A stretch of DNA of 64,000 bases from Spongiivirga citrea. GTDB lineage: Bacteria > Bacteroidota > Bacteroidia > Flavobacteriales > Flavobacteriaceae. The stretch lies in the NCBI RefSeq assembly GCF_010671565.1, contig NZ_JAABOQ010000001.1:1-64000 (forward strand), in the 5' to 3' direction. This document shows, piece by piece, positions 1 to 9,745 of this stretch. The notes beneath the pieces are model-generated. The model saw only the letters and a program-made list of their open reading frames with translations, was not told the origin of the DNA and did no database searches. The position numbers were made by a program, and so were the translations under genes. The stretch's first letter is position 1; each line of letters opens with the position of its first letter.

Positions 1-3000
1 AACCATCCTGAAAATTCCAACTATACGATGTAATACCCACATCATCAGTAGAATTACTCCCCGTAAAACTAACCTCTAATGGAACAGTACCGCTCAATGG
101 GGTAGCAGAAGCAATAGCAACAGGGGGTTGATTAACCGGAATAGAATCGACCACTATCGTGACTATTGTCGAATCAGTAAGTCCTTCGCCATCTGTTACA
201 GTTAAAGTTACATTGTATGTTCCTATGTTATTAAAGGTATGAGTAGGATCAGCAAGATTTGATGTATTTCCATCTTGAAAATTCCACGCATAACTGGTGA
301 TTCCTACATCATCTGTCGAACTACTGCCTGTAAAAGTCACCTGTAAAGGTACCAGACCACTTTGTGGTGTTGCATTTGCCACCGCAACGGGAGCCTGATT
401 TGCTCCAGAATCAGATACATTTAATGTAATTGTATGAGTACTCGAATCATTATAACTAATAATCAAATCGGCAGTTCTGTTTGATTGGCTACCTGTATGT
501 ACGATATTAATCGTATGTTGACTATTAGCATTTAATAAAGCATTCGTTAAATCACCAGATTGAATACTAAACTCACTTGCATCCGTCCCGGCAATACTAA
601 TTGATTTTATGATTATTCCGATATTGCCACCGGAAATATTCACTAGTGTATTTTTTTGTTCACCAGGAGTAAATTGTACTGATGCATCAGCGTTTAAAAT
701 ACTTGCAATACTTGGAGCCCCGGTAGGGCTATCTTCGCCATAAAACTCCATGTTTTTTTGATTTCCACCTCCTCGATTTGGTGAACCTGCTGCTACGAAG
801 ACTCCATTACCAGATACAATACCCTGAGTTCCATGTCGTCCATGGTTTAAGTCAGTGCCCGTGTCCCATGATCCGGTCACCGGATCATAGATTTCGGTTG
901 TGGTAAGTGCAGTAGTTATAATGCCTGGAACTTCCCCTCCCGCTACAAGTAGCTTATTTTGAAAGTTAGTAACAACAGCAGCAGCTCTTGGAGTCGGTAG
1001 GTTTTGCCCAACCGGCAGGGTGCTCCATGTTGACGTGCTAAAATCATACACATCTACTTCGGGAATAACAGGCCCGAATACACCACCTGTGCCTCCTGAA
1101 AGCCTACCTGAGGCTGCATACAATTTCCCATCTATCACAGCAGCATGGAAATGGTCTCTAGCTCGTGGAGCATCCTGTAGTGCAGTCCATATACCAGTAG
1201 CTGGATCATATTCATCAAACCAGGGGACAAAACCTCCGCTATGTCCATTTGTGTTACCCGCCAGAATATAAAACTTATCATTATTAACAACTAAGCCTGT
1301 TGATCCTCGTTTTCTGCTCTGAGGAATCTCTGGTCCTTGAATCCATTCTTGTGTTGCAGGATTGAATGACCAAATATGATCTTCGGGTACTTCATCAGGA
1401 AAGTTGTTATCCTTAAATGCACCAATAACCCAAATAAGTCCCTGATATTCTACTGCTTGAAAATGATTAAATTCAATTGGAGCAGAATTTGTTAAGGAAG
1501 CCCATGTATTAGTACCATAATCGTATATATCAAGGGTTCTCGCGTTTTCTCTTCCACCAAACATGATAAACTTATCCCCCGCTTGCACAAACGAACACTC
1601 GTGTCTAGCGGTATAATTTTCGTCCTCATCCTTGTCAAACCATGCTAAAGTTCCAGAGGGAGAAATTGTCCAGCTAAATTGAGTTGAAACATCCACAGAT
1701 CCTGGTTTAGCAGCAGTAACTGTTACTGTATGTACACCATCACTATTAGGACCGCCAGTAAGCGCCGCTTGTTGAATGACTCCAATAATTTGTCCATTCG
1801 TGGGTTCAATAGTAACCCCAGCAGGCTGCCCAGTTATCGAATAGGTTACATTTTCATTCGGGTCTCCTCCCGATGCCGATGCACTAACTGTTGGAGTATC
1901 ATTTACATTATTAAACTGATCCGCTATTGGATCGATCGTCAACGGTCCCGAATTCACATCATTCACCGTAATTTGAACCGATGCGCTATCCGAAAGCCCG
2001 CCACCATCAGTTACGGTTAATGTAGCGCTAAATACTCCGATTCCAGTGTAAGAATAAACGGGGTCAGCATCAGTTGATGAACCTCCATCCCCAAAATCCC
2101 ATGAATAACTAACAATACCATTATCATCAGTAGAGCCACTTCCAGTAAAAGTAACTTCTAAAGGAGTTTCTCCGCTTAGGGGCGTAGCCCCTGCAATTGC
2201 ACTTGGGGCTTGATTCACAGAACTACCACCTCCCAATATTTCAATCGCATTAATTAATGGGTTCTCAACAACATGTCCGAAAGAAACGCTTAAAACACCA
2301 TCCGTTACTGTAGCTGGATAGCTTAACATTACTGCAACCTTATGTCCATAAGTAGCAACCAGATCAAGATTGTCTTCAACTACAACTCCTTCTACCAAAA
2401 TATCAAATATGCGATCACCAGGATTGGCCGTTCCTCCATAGTTATTAGCCATGAATAAATTCACAGTATAAGTGCCATTTTGAACGGGAATAGTAAACTC
2501 CATTTCCTCCCCACTTGCAACATCATAACGCTCGCGGTTGAAAAGACCACCAAATGTAGCTTGATCAATATAAGCAGGAATTGAAGAATGGCGATTTGCA
2601 TATTGAATACTTGAATTAGCATTACTACCTGTATTCACACTATAGGATACTCCATTGTAGGCACCGTTATTTGGATTAGACTCCCAGTCCGGGCCATCAT
2701 CAGTTGCAGTAACCGCGGATAGGCTACCTACACTAATACGAACTAAAGGTCCTGTAATAACTGGTTCTGCTAAGGTTACCGATAGCGGAATTATCAATGG
2801 TGAATTTTGCCCAGAATGAACAATCTCTAGATTAGCCTGTCGAAGGCCTTGAATATCATCAGGACTAACAGTTATTGGAACAATACGCTCCGATCCGGCT
2901 CCTACAGCAAAAGGAACGGAAGCACTTGTGCTAAATAAGCTTGCGTCAAAGCCCGTAATATTAATTGCACTAACATCAATCGGTCCATCGGCTGGCCCTC

Positions 3001-5812
3001 CTTGATTTACTACCGTAATATTTAATTCAGCAGCACTACTATTGATATCTAATTGTCCAAAATCTAGTGATGAAGGTGTCGCCACCAAAGCGCTTGGCTG
3101 ATCTTCGGTAATATTGATGAAATCCCATGTTGCTATATAAGGAGAAGAAGAACTTCCTGAAGTAGCTATCAACCCAACTGCCATACCCTTATTATCAGAA
3201 GCATCTAGGAAACTAGCTGGTATTGTAATTGGCCCACCTAAGCTAGTAATGTCTAATCCACTGTTTAAAGAATAAAAGACCTGAGCAGAATTTTGGGAAG
3301 GATTTATGCTAATATAAATATCAACTCCAGTTGCAGCCAACAAATTAGGAATGTCATAGGTATTAGATGTTACTATCCCATTCTCCTCTAGTGTCACTTC
3401 AATTCCGTCTACAGAGTCTCCAGGGTTCACACCATTCATTAAGGCTACCTTAAGATAATTATCCTGATCTCCGTTTCCAATGTAAATACCGTATGATTGA
3501 CCTACAAGAGGCGGTACACCGCCAAAAGGAGTTTCAATCTTTGAATGAACCGTAAATGTATTTGAATTTGAATCGACATTTACGCCAAATTGAAATGCAT
3601 ACTGTTGCGTGTTACTTCCTGCTTCAGCAGTTCCAGAAGTCACAGCATCAACCGTTGCTTTTCCTCCAGCACCGCCAAAAGACATATTATCGATATCAAA
3701 CTGCGTTAAATAGTCCGTAGCTCCATTAGGATCGAGCATTAAGCCCATAAAGCCTAGTCCGAGAAATCCAGTTCCAGGATCATTATTCCAAAAAGGATGA
3801 AGTACCGGCAAATTTTTGTTAGTACCATTTTGGGCGTCAATAGAAAAAGCATCCTGGAGATCAGGTATTCCGTCATTGTCATCATCAGGATCATTTAAAT
3901 CCGAAATTAAATCCCCATCATTGTCATTAGGACTACTTCCTGCTGAACAATGATTAGTTCCATTGTCGATCTCATCTTGGTTCGTATAGCCATCACCATC
4001 ATAATCCGCTAAGGGATCATATTCGGTATCACCTGGTTGGAAACAATCACCAAAATCATTTGGCTCAAAAATTGTAATATTATCTGCACCATAAGTTGCT
4101 GCCCAGATTGTACCAGGAAAGGGGTCGTTATCACCCTGAGCTATCACATCCAAAGGAATGTTTCCAAAACCACTTAAGAACCCATTATCAATTAAAGTAG
4201 TACCATCACCGGCGGCATTTAATGAATACCTATTAATATTACCGTTAAACGATGCTGTAAGAATATCTCCTTGCATTACCCCACTAAAATTAGTCGCAGT
4301 ATACTCACAAATTCCATTGGTAGAAGAATTGACAACATCAAGGATATTAACCTTAGTTGGGTTGCTATTATCGGCTAGATATTCTCCTTGTCTCGTATCA
4401 TTTGGGAAATCAGCTATTGTAAAATTTGTGTTGAAATAACCAGATACTCCTTGTATAATATCAGCCCAATTATAAGAGCCATTATTATCCCAATCAGTAC
4501 CATTATACTCATATTTATATACTCCCGCCTGCTCGGGAAAAGCACGAATAGGGACTGGGTGTCCCCCGTAGTAAGTGCCATTTGCATCATTAATAGTACC
4601 CACGTAATGTAACGCATCTCCATGTGTGCGTCCATTTTCAATATTAAATTCATTTGTGACGTAATCTCCATTTTGCGGCTCATAGGTAGTGTTATAATGC
4701 TGTCCTTTCAAATTACCATTACTATCATAAATTCTTGGTGTACCTCCCCAGCCTCCATTAGGCCCATTATCTCCAGTATAAATTAGACCGCCTTCGGTAA
4801 TTACAATATCATAAGCGTTTCGATAACCAGGCGAAAATATCTGAACAGGACCTCCTGTCTCAGAAAATGCTTGATTTAGCCCGTTATTTCCACCGAAAGG
4901 ATCACCTAAATCGATGGTCGCGTTGTACATCGGGTGCCCCAAGGGGTATGGGAAAGATGGGCTTGTATTGTCAATATTTATTCTTTCAGGGTCGTCAACA
5001 GTCGGTAAATCATATATATAGGCCGTACTACCCTGACGAGAATCGATGTATGGACCGCCATTTTGAGATTCAATCTGTTCGAGCTGAGTTACGTTAACTA
5101 TTAATAACGCTCCAGCTAAATAAAACTCGGTAGAACCGGCAAAATTATTACTTGGGGACCCCTGATTGGTATTTCCTCCTTGTTGTACTAATAAATAAGT
5201 ATTCCCGTTGAGAGTAAAAAGATCTAGCCCGTTAGTTGAGTGATTTTCCTCACAGCGCGGTAATCCTCTAACAAGATCCACCTTATCCCAGGAACTGCCA
5301 TTCCAAGTTAACCTAGATATTACACCCGAGTTTGTATCCAGATTTGTATCGTTTCCGGCACCACCACCACCTCCAATACGGGAGTCTGAAGATGTAACAT
5401 ATAGAATAGGGTTTTGAGCGGTACCAGCAGTAAGCAATCCGGTGATTTGTCTAGTGTTAGAAGTGTTAATGGTACCATCATCATTATGATTTGGTGTCTC
5501 TGTTTGAACCAAGCTAATTGAATTACTTTCTATTACTGTATAGGTTCCACTTCCTGGAGTCGCATCATCTCTTTCTATAGTAAACTCCCAAATAATACCA
5601 TTTTGTTGAGAAACATATAGCTTTCCATTTGGACCAAATTCTAGGGATGTTGGATTAATAACAGATTCTCCAACTAAACCTGTAGACCCAAAATTGATTT
5701 GTTGGCCCCACAAAGAGAAAGTGAAAAAAGTAAGTAAAAAAGTATAGTAAATTTTCTTTAATTTAGATTTTGTGCATCTTTTACAAAATCCTATCTGCTC
5801 ATGCTTGTTCAT
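1..5812 (-). CDS. Giant secreted multidomain carbohydrate-binding protein, C-terminus off window
   Basis: The frame is open from the ATG at 5812 to the left edge, giving at least 1937 residues with no stop. A basic N-terminus and one hydrophobic segment (about residues 20-36, ending SLWG-QQ) form a signal peptide. In order I read: a beta-propeller like PQQ-type sugar/sorbosone dehydrogenases (about 38-587, with the motif PGYRNAYDI); Asp-rich TSP3-like calcium repeats (about 590-655); a lectin-like beta-sandwich (about 670-900); an ASH/choice-of-anchor-D module (about 904-1014); a malectin domain (about 1015-1195); a PKD domain (about 1197-1284); a putative Ig module; a Kelch propeller (about 1384-1684); a second ASH module; then two more PKD domains, the last cut by the edge. 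The domains are read from motifs. The role is inferred as a surface or secreted glycan binder, probably type IX secreted, but the sorting tail is not visible. Confidence 0.85.
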   Translation of the reverse strand, partial: MNKHEQIGFCKRCTKSKLKKIYYTFLLTFFTFSLWGQQINFGSTGLVGESVINPTSLEFGPNGKLYVSQQNGIIWEFTIERDDATPGSGTYTVIESNSISLVQTETPNHNDDGTINTSNTRQITGLLTAGTAQNPILYVTSSDSRIGGGGGAGNDTNLDTNSGVISRLTWNGSSWDKVDLVRGLPRCEENHSTNGLDLFTLNGNTYLLVQQGGNTNQGSPSNNFAGSTEFYLAGALLIVNVTQLEQIESQNGGPYIDSRQGSTAYIYDLPTVDDPERINIDNTSPSFPYPLGHPMYNATIDLGDPFGGNNGLNQAFSETGGPVQIFSPGYRNAYDIVITEGGLIYTGDNGPNGGWGGTPRIYDSNGNLKGQHYNTTYEPQNGDYVTNEFNIENGRTHGDALHYVGTINDANGTYYGGHPVPIRAFPEQAGVYKYEYNGTDWDNNGSYNWADIIQGVSGYFNTNFTIADFPNDTRQGEYLADNSNPTKVNILDVVNSSTNGICEYTATNFSGVMQGDILTASFNGNINRYSLNAAGDGTTLIDNGFLSGFGNIPLDVIAQGDNDPFPGTIWAATYGADNITIFEPNDFGDCFQPGDTEYDPLADYDGDGYTNQDEIDNGTNHCSAGSSPNDNDGDLISDLNDPDDDNDGIPDLQDAFSIDAQNGTNKNLPVLHPFWNNDPGTGFLGLGFMGLMLDPNGATDYLTQFDIDNMSFGGAGGKATVDAVTSGTAEAGSNTQQYAFQFGVNVDSNSNTFTVHSKIETPFGGVPPLVGQSYGIYIGNGDQDNYLKVALMNGVNPGDSVDGIEVTLEENGIVTSNTYDIPNLLAATGVDIYISINPSQNSAQVFYSLNSGLDITSLGGPITIPASFLDASDNKGMAVGLIATSGSSSSPYIATWDFINITEDQPSALVATPSSLDFGQLDINSSAAELNITVVNQGGPADGPIDVSAINITGFDASLFSTSASVPFAVGAGSERIVPITVSPDDIQGLRQANLEIVHSGQNSPLIIPLSVTLAEPVITGPLVRISVGSLSAVTATDDGPDWESNPNNGAYNGVSYSVNTGSNANSSIQYANRHSSIPAYIDQATFGGLFNRERYDVASGEEMEFTIPVQNGTYTVNLFMANNYGGTANPGDRIFDILVEGVVVEDNLDLVATYGHKVAVMLSYPATVTDGVLSVSFGHVVENPLINAIEILGGGSSVNQAPSAIAGATPLSGETPLEVTFTGSGSTDDNGIVSYSWDFGDGGSSTDADPVYSYTGIGVFSATLTVTDGGGLSDSASVQITVNDVNSGPLTIDPIADQFNNVNDTPTVSASASGGDPNENVTYSITGQPAGVTIEPTNGQIIGVIQQAALTGGPNSDGVHTVTVTAAKPGSVDVSTQFSWTISPSGTLAWFDKDEDENYTARHECSFVQAGDKFIMFGGRENARTLDIYDYGTNTWASLTNSAPIEFNHFQAVEYQGLIWVIGAFKDNNFPDEVPEDHIWSFNPATQEWIQGPEIPQSRKRGSTGLVVNNDKFYILAGNTNGHSGGFVPWFDEYDPATGIWTALQDAPRARDHFHAAVIDGKLYAASGRLSGGTGGVFGPVIPEVDVYDFSTSTWSTLPVGQNLPTPRAAAVVTNFQNKLLVAGGEVPGIITTALTTTEIYDPVTGSWDTGTDLNHGRHGTQGIVSGNGVFVAAGSPNRGGGNQKNMEFYGEDSPTGAPSIASILNADASVQFTPGEQKNTLVNISGGNIGIIIKSISIAGTDASEFSIQSGDLTNALLNANSQHTINIVHTGSQSNRTADLIISYNDSSTHTITLNVSDSGANQAPVAVANATPQSGLVPLQVTFTGSSSTDDVGITSYAWNFQDGNTSNLADPTHTFNNIGTYNVTLTVTDGEGLTDSTIVTIVVDSIPVNQPPVAIASATPLSGTVPLEVSFTGSNSTDDVGITSYSWNFQDG

Positions 5813-6297
5813 TATCGCCCCTATTTTATTTTAATTGAAGTATAAATAGGTCTTGGCGTAAATGGGAACCCCAATCTCGGTATATTATATTTGATTTTAA
5901 TTTAGATATCGACCAAACAAATACGATATTCGTTGAAAGGCATATAAATAGTATCTGTAAGAAAATCAAACATTAAGAAAGCGCCACTTAAACGTACATC
6001 CCGAAGTCGTACTGCTTACAAATCGCTTGCACATTGGCTTGAAGAGATACAAATTATTCCAAGGAAAGAATTTGTAGGAAAAATATGATTCTTGGATAAA
6101 GGGGAAATACCCCTTTTTCGATGAACACCTTATTAATTCGCTAAACACAGTAAATCCATTCATCACATTGAGATTTCTTTCTTACCTTTCCACATCTAAA
6201 TCAGATTATATCTGAACATTACTTTTTGAAATCCCAAATTTTAGAAAAGTCTTAGTACTACTTAAATGCTTTAAAATGATAATTAAAAGGCTATCGT
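5813..6297. other. Intergenic region between divergent giant surface gene and GT2 gene
   Basis: This 485-base AT-rich stretch separates two divergent genes and should hold both promoters. I see no convincing TAnnTTTG box. Two TCG motifs 21 bases apart lie at 5909 and 5930 (contexts GATATCGACC and GATATTCGTTG). A short GC-rich hairpin with a T run lies at 6098-6118. A 66-codon minus-strand frame at 5966-6166 has no recognisable domain and is probably chance. Confidence 0.5.
6098..6118 (+). terminator. Terminator-like hairpin upstream of GT2 gene
   Basis: AAAGGGG and CCCCTTT pair as a 7-base stem over an AAATA loop and run into five Ts. No plus-strand gene ends just upstream. It is therefore either a relic or an attenuator-like element in the long leader of the downstream glycosyltransferase gene. 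It could also be chance. Confidence 0.35.
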
Positions 6298-7263
6298 ATG
6301 TTATTAAGCTTTATTATTCCCGCGTACAATGCAGAAGCGTTTATCGAACGATGCGTTACTTCCATTTCGGTTCAATTTTCTGATCATACTATTTATGAAA
6401 TTATCATTGTTAATGATGGGTCTACTGACAATACCCAAAAGGTTTGTCAACAATTAGCCGAAGAACATCCAGCTATTCAACTTTATATTAATGAGAACCA
6501 TGGGCCAGGTTTCACCCGAAATTTTGGAATAAAACAAGCCAGAGGAAAATACATCTGGTTTATTGATGCAGATGATTACCTAGAAAGTAATGTGGTAGCC
6601 AAAGTAATTTCGGAATTAGAAGATGATCTTGATTTATATATTGTAGGTCATCAAACGGTAACAACCGAAGGGCAAATAGAAGCTTTACATGCAGTTCCGG
6701 ATGAGGACCTACTAGTTCCAGAGCTTTTAGAGCGTAATTTTTTTGTGAATTCAGTATGGTGTAAAATCATCAAAGCTCGGGTGCTTACAGAACATTCTAT
6801 TCTTTTTAAAGAAGATGTGCGAGGGCCAGAAGACTTTCATTTTAGCTTTAGGTTATTAAATAAAATTGATCGCTTAAGGTCAATAAATCTTATTTGCTAT
6901 AATTATATTGAAAATCCTGCTTCATTAATGAATAAAAGATCTGAAGCGCACCTAAATAAGCTGGCCAATGATAGTATTACTGTTGGAAACGACTTGAGAG
7001 TTCTTGTAAATTCAATAGAAGATTCAAGAAAAAAATTAGCTTTTAATAAATGGCTGGGAAATTATCTATATGGTCTACTCTTTAGTCTTTACCGATTTAA
7101 TTATAAAACAGAGTTTGTAACCGCTTCTCTGAAAAAATTAAGGGCAAATAATAATTATCCTGTTAAAGTATACTCTAACACACTTAAACGAAAATTGTTT
7201 ACCAACTTTGCTAATTCAAGACCACTCTTTATAGCTGTTAAAAAAATAAAACAAGTAGTATAG
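6298..7263 (+). CDS. Family 2 glycosyltransferase
   Basis: This 321-residue protein starts LSFIIPAYNAEAFIERC, the usual N-terminus of inverting GT-A family 2 enzymes. The nucleotide-binding motif VNDGSTDNT is near residues 40-48 and the metal-binding DADD lies near residue 91. It would transfer a sugar from a nucleotide-sugar donor to a growing glycan at the cytoplasmic face. The C-terminal third is basic and lacks clear membrane spans. It stands alone on the plus strand, convergent to the large polysaccharide operon, and probably contributes one linkage to that polymer. The ATG start has no strong ribosome-binding site, as is usual in this phylum. Donor and acceptor cannot be read from the sequence. 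Confidence 0.88.
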   Translation: MLLSFIIPAYNAEAFIERCVTSISVQFSDHTIYEIIIVNDGSTDNTQKVCQQLAEEHPAIQLYINENHGPGFTRNFGIKQARGKYIWFIDADDYLESNVVAKVISELEDDLDLYIVGHQTVTTEGQIEALHAVPDEDLLVPELLERNFFVNSVWCKIIKARVLTEHSILFKEDVRGPEDFHFSFRLLNKIDRLRSINLICYNYIENPASLMNKRSEAHLNKLANDSITVGNDLRVLVNSIEDSRKKLAFNKWLGNYLYGLLFSLYRFNYKTEFVTASLKKLRANNNYPVKVYSNTLKRKLFTNFANSRPLFIAVKKIKQVV

Positions 7264-7640
7264 GACAAAAGCAACTTTCTCTTTATTCCCGTTCAACGAA
7301 AAAATAATCTCGCCCTAATCCAAATGAAGATTTTTCTCGTACTTACATCAAATCTGATTTAAATAGAATCAAGTAGTTTATTTCTAGTCTTAAATGAATG
7401 ACAAGTGTGTTTTCAGGGAATTGATTAACTACAATTAATTGATTGAAAGAACGTTATGTATCGAACAAGGAAACGAACTCTTGTAAATCACCTTAAAATT
7501 GACTATTTTTTCAGATCACCAAAAATGTTAAATAAAAGTGAAAAAAGATAAAATTAATGCATTTTATCGATTTTTTAAGCGTTTTTGTCGTTAAAAACAT
7601 ATTTTAGTCGACACAACGTGACCCAAAAACTAAATGTAAA
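7264..7640 (+). other. Long leader region of beta-helix lipoprotein gene
   Basis: This 377-base non-coding stretch lies between two plus-strand genes. I see no terminator for the upstream glycosyltransferase gene. The last 80 bases hold an ordered set of TCG motifs (entry at 7562-7611). The rest is AT-rich with no recognisable gene. Confidence 0.5.
7562..7611 (+). promoter_or_regulatory. Three helically phased TTTTxTCG motifs
   Basis: Three similar motifs, TTTTATCGA, TTTTTGTCGT and TTTTAGTCGA, place TCG at 7567, 7588 and 7608. The spacings are 21 and 20 bases, about two helical turns each. They end 30 bases before the ATG of the beta-helix lipoprotein. Phased direct repeats are a common layout for binding sites of dimeric or oligomeric regulators. 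The regulator is unknown. Confidence 0.4.
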
Positions 7641-9692
7641 ATGAAAAAATTACAAACTTCCACAATCTACTTAATCCTATTTTCATTTCTTTTTCTAAGT
7701 TCTTCTTGCTCTACAGAAGAGGATTTAGACTTCATTATTAAACAAGCAGAAGAAGAAATGGCAGATGACCCGACTGACGGAGAAGAATCGCCCGAAGATG
7801 AACCCGTTGATGAACCCACAGACCCAACTGAACCAGACGATCCACCAAATACTGACGAAGTTGGTACGCTTCCTATTAATGAAACTCCATGTGATTATGG
7901 AGCAGATACTTTTGCAAGTGGTCAAACATACCAAATTTCATGTACATTAGATTTAGGCGGACAAACTGTTACTTTACCTTCTAATGTGATTCTTGAATAT
8001 GATGGGGGACAAATAATAAATGGAACCCTAAATTTTGATAATGGTCAAATTGATGGTAGGCTACTTAATAAGGATTTACAAATTTCAGGTAGCGCTACAT
8101 TAATTAGCGAAATTTTTGATTTCTATCCAGAGCGGTGGGATTTTGTACAAGGCGAAACTACATCTGATATAGCACAGAAAAATAATGATAACTTAGAGGG
8201 TTTAATGTTCTTCGTAAAAGATTTAAGTGCTACCACTTTCAATATGGGAAAATTTGATGCCTATTTTGAAATAAATAAAGTAACAAGCACTACTTCTGAT
8301 CAAAACTTTTATCCTTTCGTCGAAGCTGTAAATATTCCCGGCGATTTCAATTTAATAATGAGTGATGAAACTGTTCTTCGTGTGTTTCCAACTGATAGCA
8401 ATAATGCTGCTTCACTTTTAGCAATACATGAGGTATCTAATGTTAATGTACAAGGGGGAGTTCTTTACGGAGCCAGAGACCTTTATAATTACACTAGACC
8501 TAATGCTGAAGAAGGCTCACATCTTTTTACCATACGATCGGGAAATAATGTAGTTTTAGATGGTATAAAGTTCGTGAAAGGGGCTTTAAGCGGTGTTAAT
8601 ATTAATTCCACTGGATTTACTTTTACCGATAACTACAATCCCACACGGAACGTGACAGTTCGCAACTGTGTCTTCGAAAAAGTTAGAACTATTGCCTTGG
8701 CTTTGACTGATGGTCGTGATATTTTAATTGAAAATAACACGTTTATTGATACTGCTCAACCAACCCCAGACTCCGATGGAGGTGTTGTAGGCCATGCTAT
8801 TGATATCGAGCCTGTTCGTCAAAGAGACGCGGCGACTAATGAAATTATTGATTATCAGCGTGTACAAGACGTTATTATACGTGGTAATACTGAAAGAAAT
8901 AGTAGAGTTGGTTCGTTCACAATTTTTGTTGGTGATAATATTATTATAGAAAATAACAATTTAGATACTAGTGCTGGTTGGAGTTTTGCATCGAATTCTA
9001 AGATTAGAAATAACACCTTTACTGCTGAAAGTATTCTAAACAAACCAGCGATCATAGCAGGTGGATCAGGTGATACCGTTTTCAACAATGAAATTTACGG
9101 TAATACAATTACCGGTTATTCAACTGGTATCACTGGCTATCTTGGTAAAATGAAAATTTATGACAACACCATAAATAATACTATAAACGCCATTCAATTA
9201 TTTGAATTTTATGATGCTGAAATCACAGGCAATACAATTCTATCAAGCAGAGGTAATAGCCGAGGAATCACCTTCCAAATTACCCATGCAAGTAATGTGC
9301 TTATCGCGAACAATAGTATTGATGTTCAAACTGCCCATTTAAATTTCATTGATTTGAATCAAGGTGCTGAATATGCAAATAATACTATTACTGTTGAGCG
9401 GAATAATTTTGATACCTCTGATGCGGTGGTTCAATTCTCCAAAACGAGTGGTGTAATTTTCCAAAATAACGAGTCTTTAGCTCGTATTCAAATGAGTGCA
9501 TCTTCAGGTGTCGAAATTCTTACAAATACAATTAATACGGATAATGGTCATGGCATTGCGCTTAGCAATGTAAACACTAACATTACCATTAATAACAATA
9601 CGATTACCAAACCCTCTAATTTTGAATGTATTCTTATAAATAGTACAACCAGTGAGAGCGAAGTATCAAGAACTGGAAATAGTTGTAACTAG
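7641..9692 (+). CDS. Parallel beta-helix surface lipoprotein
   Basis: The protein has 683 residues. The N-terminus has a basic start, a hydrophobic stretch and a lipobox LSSSC with Cys23, so it should be a lipoprotein. An acidic Asp/Pro/Thr linker (about residues 35-75) follows, as in many exported flavobacterial lipoproteins. From about residue 80 onward there are repeated short strands rich in Asn ladders (NNxI, ENNT, NNTIT patterns), the signature of a right-handed parallel beta-helix such as pectate-lyase-like folds. No catalytic signature can be pointed to. Lying between a glycosyltransferase gene and a polysaccharide operon, it may bind, cut or modify the exported polymer. Lyase, epimerase and simple binding protein are all possible. 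Confidence 0.75.
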   Translation: MKKLQTSTIYLILFSFLFLSSSCSTEEDLDFIIKQAEEEMADDPTDGEESPEDEPVDEPTDPTEPDDPPNTDEVGTLPINETPCDYGADTFASGQTYQISCTLDLGGQTVTLPSNVILEYDGGQIINGTLNFDNGQIDGRLLNKDLQISGSATLISEIFDFYPERWDFVQGETTSDIAQKNNDNLEGLMFFVKDLSATTFNMGKFDAYFEINKVTSTTSDQNFYPFVEAVNIPGDFNLIMSDETVLRVFPTDSNNAASLLAIHEVSNVNVQGGVLYGARDLYNYTRPNAEEGSHLFTIRSGNNVVLDGIKFVKGALSGVNINSTGFTFTDNYNPTRNVTVRNCVFEKVRTIALALTDGRDILIENNTFIDTAQPTPDSDGGVVGHAIDIEPVRQRDAATNEIIDYQRVQDVIIRGNTERNSRVGSFTIFVGDNIIIENNNLDTSAGWSFASNSKIRNNTFTAESILNKPAIIAGGSGDTVFNNEIYGNTITGYSTGITGYLGKMKIYDNTINNTINAIQLFEFYDAEITGNTILSSRGNSRGITFQITHASNVLIANNSIDVQTAHLNFIDLNQGAEYANNTITVERNNFDTSDAVVQFSKTSGVIFQNNESLARIQMSASSGVEILTNTINTDNGHGIALSNVNTNITINNNTITKPSNFECILINSTTSESEVSRTGNSCN

Positions 9693-9713
9693 AAATTTAG
9701 TAAACTTTACAAT

Positions 9714-9743
9714 AAAAGCGCGGTTATTAAACCGCGCTTTTTT
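9714..9743. terminator. Bidirectional intrinsic terminator
   Basis: A perfect 12-base stem (AAAAGCGCGGTT pairing with AACCGCGCTTTT) closes an ATTA loop, with A and T runs on both sides. It lies between the convergent ends of the beta-helix lipoprotein gene and the asparagine-synthase-like gene and serves both. Confidence 0.9.
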
Positions 9744-9745
9744 AT

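Noticed and set aside
5966-6166. 66-codon minus-strand frame in the intergenic region
   Set aside because: Aromatic- and Lys-rich, no signal peptide, promoter or ribosome-binding site and no known domain. It is kept only as a remark in the intergenic entry.
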